From positions 1 to 20,197 of the forward strand of contig NW_003135384.1 of the NCBI RefSeq assembly GCF_000003605.2: 20,197 nucleotides of DNA. Direction: 5' to 3'. The notes under the pieces were generated by a model. The model was not told where the DNA came from and made no database searches. It saw only the letters and a program-made list of their open reading frames with translations. The stretch is from Saccoglossus kowalevskii (lineage: Eukaryota; Hemichordata; Enteropneusta; Harrimaniidae). Of this stretch, positions 10,123 through 19,044 are shown in pieces; the stretch's first letter is position 1, and every line of letters begins with the position of its first letter. A program made the translations under genes and the position numbers.

Positions 10123-10567
10123 TAGCCTAGTGTTGGTGGAATTAAAGGTTTAGTGAATGCACCAATTCCAATAAAACTAATTTCAATAAAATTCAACTTA
10201 TACTCCCCCTTGATGGAGCAAATCGTTAAACATGTTAGACAGCTTAGGTGAGATCAAATGACAGAAGAAGCAACTTGTGATAGACATGCGTGTTTATTTA
10301 ATCAAGAATGCTGTATAAACGTTTGCAGGTGGTGCGTGGAACATGACAAATTATAAGAATTTGAAATAAATTCTAATGTCTGTAACGAAAAACTTCTATC
10401 TGGTCTTTTTGCAATTGATAGTGCTTTCAATTATCGTTTTCCTAATGTCTCAGAGTTCCCAAGCGACCGCGATGAACATTTGTTAAATTACTCGGGAGAT
10501 ACTCAAATTGGTTGTCATTCAACTGTCCACGTGCAACTGAATCATTCGTTAGACAAGAATTATAGAA
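10123..10567. other. Stretch without a supported gene
   Basis: AT-rich, stop-dense; no frame, RNA fold or ordered repeat could be supported by eye before the hairpin at 10568. Confidence 0.5.
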
Positions 10568-10634
10568 AATGATAATCGTAGTCTTGGTAATTATTCAATA
10601 TAAATGAAAATTACCAAGGACTGCGATTAGTATT
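10568..10634 (+). ncRNA. Pre-miRNA-like imperfect hairpin (67 nt)
   Basis: The left arm 10568-10597 pairs with 10605-10634 around a 7-nt loop (ATATAAA). From the base: AAT pairs, a 2x2 internal mismatch follows, then TAATCG, one T-G wobble, AGTC, a one-base bulge, TTGGTAATT, another one-base bulge and TTCA. The arms read ATAATCGTAGTCTTGGTAAT and ATTACCAAGGACTGCGATTA. Length, loop size and sparse bulges fit a metazoan pre-miRNA, but I do not recognise the mature sequence. The strand is arbitrary. A tiny inverted-repeat element is the main alternative. Confidence 0.4.
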
Positions 10635-11823
10635 TTTTATATATTATATTTACCATCTTAGCAGGCTTCACTAACTTTAACATCTGTTGTAAGTCAGCAT
10701 GGCGAGATAATGTCATATCTTACTCGTAACCTTATTTTTTTATTTTGATTGTTCAACTTTTTGCGATATTTTTAAATAAAGACGCATTGCTTCCCTGTTT
10801 AAATGACCTGGTAATATTATTGATTTGACAAAGTACATACCAATTTCAGTTTCACTTCCCATCACAACAATTATCGAAACATGAATATGCAACTTTGAAC
10901 ACTTGTGCATATAAGAGTAAGGATATAAGAGTAAGAGCATCAAGATATTTTAATTTTAAAATTAATATGTAAAAGTGAAGTATTTTTGTACTCACTAAAA
11001 TCAATTTGACGATAAATGCTTTTGTATTTATCCCATAATAAACAACATCTGTGCTTTAAAATCACCATCAAGTTTTCATGGAGAAAACATTTTTAGAATT
11101 TCAAATAGTGATTTCGTGTCGCACCGCGTCTCGTAACTCATAGCGACGACCACCACCCTTTAATGAACTGATTGTTTTGAGACGAGGTCCTATAAGAGTT
11201 CGAGGTGCACAAAACTCGTCCATTAATTTACGATAGTAAGAGTACTCTAACAAACTTATACCGCGAGTTGGGGAGTTGTTGGTGTTGTTTCCCTGTAGCG
11301 TCCCAGTCGCGCGAGTTAGGTAACCCTCTTTTGTACCATTGACGTATCATAGTGAACTACACGTTACATTTGACGACAACTATCCTGCTTAGCGAATCCG
11401 TTAGTCAAAGAGTTACCATGCGTCCTCATACAACTACACGGAAATCAATGCTTCGTGTCCAGCTCTGAAAAAAAATCAATTTTAAACAGTGATGATTAAT
11501 TAAAGTATATTCTCCACTTGTAAGAACAAAACAGTTTATTAGTAAACCGACGCGGACTGTTCAGAAAAACAAACAAGTACTTTTCTAGTAAATGTTGCTT
11601 GTCTTGGACTCCTACTAGTCCTAGGTGCAAAATCAGTCCTTTATCAACCTCTAACTATCAGTTAGCGTATATTCAGTGAGTAACATTGTTGCCATTGCTT
11701 GATATCGGCATATTGACAAATTAGCAAACAAATTACGTAATGTAAACATCAATTCTCGGGGGAGAATATCCGGGAAAAAAGGTAGAAAACTCTAAGAAAA
11801 CTGTACTTTTGGATAGTGTTGAA
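10635..11823. other. Stretch without a supported gene
   Basis: No supported gene. A somewhat GC-richer zone lies at about 11110-11460 with several CpG-containing words, but all frames are broken. The segment 11740-11780 contains the TTCTCGGGGGAGAATATCCGGG block that resembles the reverse complement of part of 4920-4976. Confidence 0.45.
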
Positions 11824-12058
11824 ACTCTCTAGAACAGTGTACACGTTCTTTGTATGTGCAACATCTATTAATTTGGTTGTTCATGACTGCCCTTGAGTTG
11901 AGTTGAGTTTGTGTTGTCTGCTCTATATTAATTGCTTTCACCGGCTCATCGACCGGCGTTCCACAGCAGCTCACACAGTGCTCATAGAAATACATGGTGC
12001 AGTAGTGCGCCTCCAAGAAAGATAGAACGCTCGCTGACGTAGGCCCGCCCCGAAATGG
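11824..12058 (+). repeat. Dispersed repeat, copy 3
   Basis: It shares TATGTGCAACATCTATTAAT and TTTGGTTGT with copy 1, and CACCGGCTCATCGACCGGCG, TTCCACAGCAGCTCACACAG, ATACATGGTGCAGTAGTGCG and GACGTAGGCCCGCCCCGA with copy 2. A local TTGAG triplication (11893-11907) replaces the single GTTGAGTTTG of the others. Borders are set by where similarity fades. The open frame on the - strand across it (11792-12016) is not in register with the open frame of copy 1, so I do not call it a gene. Confidence 0.75.
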
Positions 12059-12252
12059 GCTGTAGTTCCACAGAAATTTTCAAGGCAGATCATAAAGAAG
12101 AGCTATTTATGTTTGCCATGTTGCGCGATGTGTTGTTATGTAACCCCCGCTGCTGTATATTACAAAGGATCGGTAATTACCGTTCATTTGACCCATAACC
12201 CAATGCTTAACCAATACAGATGAACCAAATTACACAAATTCATATTGAGACC

Positions 12253-12258
12253 ATTTAT
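12253..12258 (-). terminator. Candidate poly(A) signal of the receptor gene
   Basis: TTTATT on the + strand reads AATAAA on the - strand, about 735 nt downstream of the receptor stop codon. It is the nearest canonical hexamer I found beyond the stop. The distance gives a plausible 3'UTR, but no cleavage site can be shown. Confidence 0.35.
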
Positions 12259-12992
12259 TGATTGAGAAGATAAAGACATATCCACGTTACAATAATATTG
12301 TCATTACAAGAAAACACATATTCAGCGAAGATGACAAGTGCAAACTGTTCAATACGTACCAGTTCAGGTGAAATGCCGTGTTATAAGCTGAATCATATAT
12401 GATACAGTACGATTGATTATTGCAAATGGCAATGGATTGGCACTAAATCCATAAGCTATTAACAGATTTTAGTAAAATCATGTACTCTGGCACAGGGAAT
12501 ACCATAATTTATACTGTTTATATTATAATTCGATCGTCGGCAGGATGTGATTAAACTACCCGTTATGTCGATGAACTCCAAATACTTACATTGAGTCAGA
12601 ATAATTGTATTTCGTAAGCTACATGAACACGACAATGTGTGAGTACCCAATCAGATCGAACAGAGAATATACGAGAATATTTACATATATACAATTGCTA
12701 ACAATTTGTGTAACACTACTGTTTAACTTTTGTGTAGTACAATGATAGACTTGTAAGTCTGCATTTCCTCTATAATTCCAGAACATCGCTATTCACTGGG
12801 AGAATTACATTGCAGTGTAAGTGTAATGGAGGCAGTACTCACTAGTTTTATAGTGTTTGTAATTAATTTCCTACCACACCATTGCATAACTGTTCGATAT
12901 AATGGAATAGTGAGTGTTGGTTACTATAATTATACAATAGTATTATAATTAATATGTCAATTTCATTTTGATAAAATTAATGCAGGAAAATG
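12259..12992 (-). other. Presumed 3'UTR of the receptor gene
   Basis: AT-rich DNA after the receptor stop codon, with no open frame of note. It is assigned as 3'UTR only by position between the stop and the candidate AATAAA. Confidence 0.35.
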
Positions 12993-13606
12993 TCAAATGG
13001 AAGTTTCTTCAAGCGGTTTTCTTGCGTCATTATTGACCTTTCTGCCATTACCATGACGACTGTACACAACAGTGGTGTGATATTTGTCAAACTTCTTACT
13101 GCCATCCGTTATATGAAATATTCTTTTGAAGTATCGTCTAAAGTTGTTTCCCGTGAACGCGTACACAAATGGGTTGACACAGGAGTTGGAGTACGCGAGA
13201 CAAAGGCAAAATATTCTAAAATATGCCAGAGGCACTGATTCAAATGGGTAATTCCCCATATCAAATCGTAGCCAAGAGTTGACGGCCTGGATGGGACCCC
13301 ACGAAACCGCAAACAAAAGAACAACGATGAGTACAGTGCGAGTCACTTTTTTCTTTCGGTTCATTGTCTGTTTCGCAAGACCATCGTCATATATAATTAA
13401 AGATTGTACTTTCCACACTTGTTTTAAAATAAATGCATAGCAGATAGCAATAATGAACAGCGGCAGTAGATACAGCATTACTAAACTATACGCCTGGTAG
13501 ATAGTTGACGACAGCACAGACGGGAACAACTCCGTACATATAGTCATAGTCCCTTCCTTATACACCTGGAAATACATGGCTATTGGAACGTGTAATAAAA
13601 AAGAAC
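12993..13606 (-). CDS. Kisspeptin receptor-like GPCR, last exon (TM4 end to C-terminus)
   Basis: Class A GPCR, end of TM4 to the stop (TGA at 12995-12993). The acceptor is TTGTTCTTTGCAG; the first two bases (GT) complete a split glycine codon with the previous exon. In order: rest of TM4 (GSFLLHVPIAMYF), ECL2 with the conserved cysteine in ICTELFPS, TM5 (LVMLYLLPLFIIAICYAFIL), a basic ICL3 (MNRKKKVTR), TM6 with SWGPIQ, TM7 with LAYSNSCVNPFVYAF (NPxxY as NPFVY), helix 8 (NNFRRYFKRIF) and a roughly 40-residue tail ending EETSI. The CxE.FPS and WGPIQ motifs and AYSNS before NP point to the KISS1R/GPR54 group rather than the related galanin or allatostatin-A receptors. KISS1R members are plasma-membrane receptors for amidated kisspeptins and mainly couple to Gq/11. 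No palmitoylation-type cysteine follows helix 8. Family assignment is strong; exact orthology within an expanded invertebrate family is not settled. Confidence 0.93.
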
Positions 13607-14831
13607 CTGCAAAGAACAATACACAACTATTTAAACGTGGTCAATGAGTAGGTTCTAAATGAATAAGATTGTGTAGTTTATGAAAAGTCTGGGATTGCTG
13701 TGATCGTGAAGCAAATTTGCATAAGACGTGTGTCTAACAGTTTTGTCTGTATGATGTTTGACCACAGCCACGTGAGTAAGACGTTCGGTCCCATAGGTAT
13801 AGTAGTGTTTACGTACATACATCGAGAGCGTTTCTGGCACGAAAAACAAACTGACCTCATAACATTAACGATGAAAAAGTTAGTCTAATAATGAAAAAAT
13901 ATATATAAATTTCAAATCGAATTGTACTGATATGTTTCAATAGCGATGAACAAAAAATAGCTTCGACGGGATGGAAAACGTTTACTTTTGACTTTTGAAA
14001 TGGGCAGCAAAGCGCAAACAGCAACAGGATACAGTGATCAGCTGAGCATGCTTCGCGGAAAGGCGTATCCCGCACTGTTTCAGATTTGGTCCCATTCACA
14101 CCTTTGAACAATAGCCGTTTCCAGACCGGTCTATAGAGGGTCTGTGTAGGTAATCTCATATGTTTACATATCGGATAGACCCAATTGCGTTCACGCATAG
14201 TACGAAACGTTTTTAGCATGGGATAAGGAACGCCCAATCTTGCTATGAATACACAAAAATCTTCAGTCATTTTAATTATGATTACAAAGTACAGTAACTA
14301 GGAAAGTATATGTTTTAGTTCTACGGTTATAAAACAATACCAAAGCAAATTCAGACAGATCGGATTGCAGAATAACAAGTAGCACGGAGTCGCATCGTCA
14401 GTTCATCTTTTCTCGAGATCAATATCTCTTAACGTGATCACGTTGATTGACATGTCGGAAATTGCATACCGAAATGAATAATTATGAATATAATAGTAAA
14501 TCTTCAAAATTAACATTTAAGTTAAGCTTTCGCGCACACTCGTTAGCCCGTTCTAAGGATCCGGACCAGGTCTTAAAACAGGCCAGATTTAATCCGTACT
14601 TAGTGTTCTTAGTTCGTGCTAAGAAAACGTGTGTAAAAGCTTAGCACGGGCTATTTGACATCTTAGCACGTGCTAGGGAGCTGTTCGTAAACTCTACTAT
14701 TGTGTGTATGACGTGCGACCTAGTAATATATGCCCCCCCCCCAACTACAGAATGTGACGTGTGTTCCCAAAGCTAGGTCAGTTCACATTGCTGTAAGTAC
14801 GACGTGTATCCCCTATGACGTGTATACTCAC
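13607..14831 (-). other. Phase-1 intron of the receptor gene
   Basis: The donor on the - strand is GTGAGTAT (14831-14824) and the acceptor TTGTTCTTTGCAG ends at 13607. Joining G with GT restores glycine in WIG|SFLL, matching the WVG..S context of vertebrate KISS1R. The intron holds a cluster of 16-bp near-palindromes, a foldback, a run of ten C (14733-14742) and a 137-codon open frame on the same strand (14270-13857). That frame resembles nothing I know and is not needed for the receptor reading frame. Confidence 0.9.
14522..14680. repeat. Foldback with four copies of a 16-bp near-palindrome
   Basis: Four words fit the palindrome CTTAGCACGTGCTAAG with few changes: 14542-14557 (GTTAGCCCGTTCTAAG), 14608-14623 (CTTAGTTCGTGCTAAG), 14640-14655 (CTTAGCACGGGCTATT) and 14662-14677 (CTTAGCACGTGCTAGG). 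In addition, 14523-14557 and 14608-14643 form an imperfect inverted repeat with TAAGCTTT / AAAGCTTA at the outer ends. The fourth word contains a CACGTG E-box. It lies in the intron of the receptor gene. It may be a small foldback element or a clustered binding site. Confidence 0.6.
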
Positions 14832-14967
14832 CTATCCAAATAAGGACATTAACAATGATTGCCATTTTCGGTGTACGATCATGCCTTGAGCGGATTGGTC
14901 GACTAATAACGTAGTACCTATCCACTGTCATAGCTGTTAATGTTGCACATGTCGCTTGTACAGACAC
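14832..14967 (-). CDS. Kisspeptin receptor-like GPCR, internal exon (TM3-ICL2-TM4)
   Basis: A 136-bp exon: 45 codons plus one base. Upstream acceptor TTATTTACAG (ending 14968), downstream donor GTGAGT (from 14831). It begins [20 protein letters not shown], the cytoplasmic half of TM3 with a DRY motif, followed by ICL2 ([14 protein letters not shown]) and TM4 ([11 protein letters not shown]). The [16 protein letters not shown] string is the hallmark of KISS1R; vertebrate receptors have DRW where this one has the classical DRY. The first codon is GTG preceded by a splice acceptor, so it is an internal exon and not a start. Codon third positions are AT-rich (about one third G/C). The exons for N-terminus, TM1, TM2 and the TM3 cysteine were searched for on the - strand up to 20197 with NLA..D and CK..NY patterns and not found. 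They are probably beyond the right edge behind a long intron. Confidence 0.93.
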
Positions 14968-15381
14968 CTGTAAATAAATGTCGTAATTTTTTTGAGTATG
15001 GCTGTTATAATTACGTATAATTACGACACAGTGTTTCTGTCGCTTTATTTTAATAATGTCGCGTTAGAGCAAGGAACTATGAGCCGCAAATCTGACACCA
15101 CACAAAGGTTACAATTAGAAAACTTTTAAAAAGTGATAATACACCAATCAAAATAAAATAGTGCAAACTGTAAGGAGAAATTAATTAATGCCCACGACAT
15201 ATACAAATATACAATAATTACACAATATGTTAACAAATTTTTAGCACACTATATTGCCAAACAGACGTCTCATATCATTTACAAGTTTATACATGCATCC
15301 TAGTTTAGAGACGATAAGATCGAGTCACCTAACAAACTCGTATATAAACTACATTCCTTTGCACATATAATGAGATAGTGA
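14968..15381 (-). other. Upstream intron of the receptor gene, first part
   Basis: Starts (on the - strand reading it is the end of) the intron that precedes the TM3 exon. AT-rich; contains a direct 10-bp duplication TATAATTACG at about 15006-15026. No exon seen. Confidence 0.5.
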
Positions 15382-15720
15382 CGTGTAGACTCCATAGGTG
15401 ATTGGTGTGGACATAGTAAGTGAACCTGAACTTATAGACACCGCAGATTGGGTGTGGACATAGTAAGTGAACTTGAACTTATAGACTCCACAGGTTGGGT
15501 GTGGACATGTAAGTGAAATTGAACTTGTAGGCTCCAAAGTTTGGATGTGGACATAGTAAGTGAAGAGTATTGTGTAATCCCTATAGTTGGGTGGTCAACA
15601 TAAATTAGAATGTGTATTTTCAGTGTAAATATAGCGAATGAGCTAGAACGTGTAGACTTAATACGTTGGGTGTGGACATTGTAAACAAACTGAAACTCGC
15701 AGACCACATATGTTGGGATG
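15382..15720. repeat. Degenerate 47-bp tandem repeat
   Basis: The unit starts GTGTGGACATAGTAAGTGAA, continues with CTTGAACTTATAGACTCCAC and ends AGGTTGG. The GTGTGGACAT word recurs at 15405, 15452, 15499, 15545 (as ATGTGG) and 15670. Spacing is 47, 47 and 46 bp for the first four; the right-hand part is more diverged, with a decayed unit around 15590 and a last one near 15716. About six to seven units in all. It lies in the presumed long intron upstream of the receptor's TM3 exon. Small open frames across it are by-products of the repeat. Confidence 0.9.
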
Positions 15721-17608
15721 TGTTTATTCGTTGTAGTAGTAGTTTTATGCGTAAATAAATAAGTTATTCATATATGATTATACAATCGTATGACAAAACA
15801 TATAATTTAATCATCAGCAACAAAACGCAAGTTTTTTTTTTAGATTTTCTTGAACGTTGTGACACGTTCACTTAAATTAATACGTTATCAATCAATACAA
15901 TGTCGGGGTCAATATACAAAGCATGCAAAGATAAGCAAGTCTGTAAAAAGGTGTCTTTATAGGCACGATTTTCACAGAGAAAACGTTACGTTCATATTAA
16001 TCGTCTATCGTCCATATATCACTCATTGTCCTTTTGCCGAACGCGCGACAATATGTGACACTTGAGGGCGCACTACCATAAATGTTTCTGAAAAAGGCCA
16101 AACACTACAATTGCACATAAATCAAACGCAGTTTATTAAATAAAATATAACACAGTATGACGTAGATGTGTTGACCTAGCTGAGTATTTTGTACCTGACA
16201 AATGCCCAACACACACGTGTAACGCTTGGTTGTTCTTGTATTGGACTTAATAACAGCCTATTAGACATTGTATTTCTTGTAAACACTTGTTTTAAACATA
16301 AAGGGGTGACACTCATGTGTGCCTGAATGCCTATATAATCTAAAAACTGTTCATGTTCAATAGAAACAACCATATATCTCATGGAACACCATATGTATAC
16401 TATGTATTCCGTGGAGCGGCAGGTAAACTCTCCTTCCTTATTAATAGATCACAATGTATTCGATACAAATGACATGTGTCCAGTCTTCTAAATGTTAATG
16501 CACACTTGGACCAATATATTCACAATCATATGAAAGTATAATCATTGGTGCTCATTAATTTGTAAGTGTTTTATTTTTTAATATATGTCGGATGGCTTCG
16601 CGAGAACAGTTGGAGTAATAATACATAATATTCGAGTCATAATATTTCAGTTCGATATATAGCTTAGAGTACATGTCCTGCCTTTCATGTATCGATGTGC
16701 GTTCATGTTTGTGCATTCGTCATATCTAGTTGTTCGCAAGACTGCAAATTCCCTATTTTGACGAACAAACGGATTTTAGAACTTCGGCTTCGTAAAGCTG
16801 AAAATTGGAATAGTTGCAGCATATGTTGCTATTTGAAATTGAAACACTTGTTGACGCCAATATATATGCATATGGTATGGTAAAGCATTATGATTTTGTA
16901 GGCCTGGGGGAGAAAAAATACAGAAGACATTTCTTACTTTTTGCGATCAAGATTCAGAATTTTTAGAACATAAAAGGTAGAACTCATCTCTGTCCCTTTT
17001 CATTTAAATGTTCAGTGAAAACTACATTCCACAGATTGGCCATTCATCAATGGAAAACGTCAATAACAATGATACCGCGTGGTCTACACGACGTTAAGTA
17101 TACAAGGTCACCAACCTTTCACCTCACTTTACTTAACGAAAGTTACTGAACATATACTAATTGGCGTATAGTTATAACCTTAAACGTTTGTCTGATTTCA
17201 ATCTTTTAACTACTTGCCTATACACATACATACCCACACAATTATATTGGACTTTGCAGTCCTGTGGGGTCTGTTATCTTTGAATGATGTTGATTGAGTA
17301 ACAAGAATACTCCTGAAAACAACCACACGTCAAAAATGAAAGTCTGAATTAGACCAAAAGTGTAATCTAGAATGGAAAACAATAGTAGAAATTACAAATA
17401 GGGGTTGAACTAAAATCATTTCCTTCCTTTACTCAGTTTTGTGCTATCTTTAATAAATTCCTGTATTTTGTTCTCAGTCGTGCAGAATTTGACTTCTTCT
17501 GTTATTAATTCCAGCTTGATTTGTCCTACGTTTTTTCATGTGCATTTGGTTTTTCAATTGTACCATCGCCGTATCCTGTTTTTTATGGTTCACCTCTTAG
17601 GTCAACCA
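15721..17608. other. Stretch without a supported gene
   Basis: AT-rich and stop-dense on both strands. The small open frames (15850-16065, 16176-16382, 16695-16883, 17441-17668) have no motif. If the receptor's first exons are beyond the right edge, all of this is intron. Confidence 0.5.
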
Positions 17609-17668
17609 CCCATGCTTGATGACAATGAGTGGCATGGAAAAATTGGCACCACACGCACAAAGCAGTAA
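17609..17668 (+). other. Weak exon-like island
   Basis: After an acceptor-like CACCTCTTAG (about 17591-17600), a GC-richer block reads QPPMLDDNEWHGKIGTTRTK with a TAA at 17666-17668. The neighbouring frame from the same acceptor is also open, for about 50 codons (starting VNHPCLMTMSGMEKL), so the reading is ambiguous. No family is recognised. It could be a fossil of a retroelement or a chance patch. Confidence 0.15.
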
Positions 17669-18899
17669 AGTTTTGGTTGATAGATTAAACAAGAGTCAAC
17701 GACATAATAAAAATAGACAAGAAATGCACATGGAAATTGGATGGTTAGGTTGCTAGACTGCAAATATAATAGCAACAATGTACGGGAATTGAAACAAGAA
17801 AAACAGAGGACGATGTTGTAGACAAAAGTACACTCGGGACAGAAAAGAATCGAACAGTATGGAGAGTCGTTAACCAAGCATTGGGGCACATTAGAATAAT
17901 GGCGATGACCACCTAAAACATGAGGCTGAATGCTGGAGATTCAATTATTATTATTATGTGTCACACAATTCATAAATATATGATAGCTAGCATCTACATA
18001 TCACTATGATATAAATCTATAACAACTTTGACAACTGACAGTCATATTTTACTGTGTCGTAGATATAGATATACATTTATTACGATGTAAAATATCGGTG
18101 AAATCAAACAGCCACACATTACTATGCACTGACTGTATGTCTTGTCACGTGCTCGACGAAACACGTCTTACAATGTATTTACGCAATGCGTGACTGTTAT
18201 TTTCACATACACATGGGAATGGTGATGAGTAAATGAGACAGAATCTGAACAGTTCAGAAAGAAACTAGTCTAGACCGAATCCATCAGTTTTATAATAGTA
18301 TCCACGAAAAACCTAGAATCCTCGCCAGACAGCAACGCATTAATTGACAGTGCAATATATATTAAAATCAGCAATAACAACAACGCCCATTTCCTCTTAA
18401 TTGTTTACTTGACTATGTTTATATTCTGATAAAAACAATGCTTCAATCATTTGTGCAGGATTTCTCGAGTAATGCCTGACTTGAACATTGTGTGACTTAT
18501 GTTAGAATGCTACACGTGAGTTTTTTTTAACATGTGCTTAGCACATATAGCAGTAGCAATATATCATGTCAAAAATCCACCCACACAATTACAATGAAAA
18601 CGCATTTGTCAAAAATATTGAAATATTGACAGTTATTTTAATACCTCTAATACCTTGTAAGACACAATACATTTGTTTTTCTCCCCATATGTCATCAAGC
18701 AAACTTTGAAGATATTGGGATATATCCGTGCCCCACTGTCCCTCAACAGTGTTGATAACATGCCCTTAAACAAACAAATGCTATTGTCACTGTATTTTAT
18801 TGTTTGATATTGTCTGAACTGAGTATTCTGATAATAACATGACATATCTAATATGTAGAAATAAAGAAAATGACAATATTGTTATTTTTGGTGTCCTAC
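17669..18899. other. Stretch without a supported gene
   Basis: AT-rich, no convincing frame. A short GTGCTTAGCACAT dyad at about 18533-18545 resembles the core of the near-palindromes in the receptor intron, but with only about five paired bases. Confidence 0.45.
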
Positions 18900-19044
18900 A
18901 TTAAATCATAGACAGTATAGTAGGACGTCAATATTTACTTGCTCATTAGAATATTCCAGCCCAGCTTGCGTTGCGCATCCGGCGTTTCACTTTGATGTTT
19001 ACCGCAGTTGCGCGTCCTTCCTACTATACTGTCTATGATTAAAT
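18900..19044. mobile_element. MITE: 131-bp element with 19-bp perfect TIRs and 7-bp TSDs
   Basis: CATAGACAGTATAGTAGGA at 18907-18925 is the exact reverse complement of 19019-19037. Immediately outside both ends stands the same ATTAAAT (18900-18906 and 19038-19044), a 7-bp target-site duplication. The internal part is GC-richer than its surroundings and too short to encode anything, so this is a non-autonomous element. A TSD near 7-8 bp fits hAT- or P-like transposases, but the terminal bases do not decide between them. A TTAA can be read at both ends, but its position is shifted by one base between ends, so a piggyBac reading fits less well. Confidence 0.88.

Noticed and set aside
11100-11460. 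GC-richer island considered as a tRNA or exon
   Set aside because: A GTTCGAGG word recalls a B box, but there is no A box at the right distance, no cloverleaf and all frames are broken.
11792-12016. 74-codon Cys-rich frame on the - strand over repeat copy 3
   Set aside because: Not in register with the open frame of copy 1, so the similarity is at DNA level, not protein level.
12171-12182. Palindrome CGGTAATTACCG
   Set aside because: A single 12-bp palindrome is expected occasionally and nothing else supports a site.
18901-19042. piggyBac-type reading of the MITE with TTAA target sites
   Set aside because: TTAA is present at both ends but offset by one base relative to the TIRs, whereas ATTAAAT abuts both TIR ends exactly.
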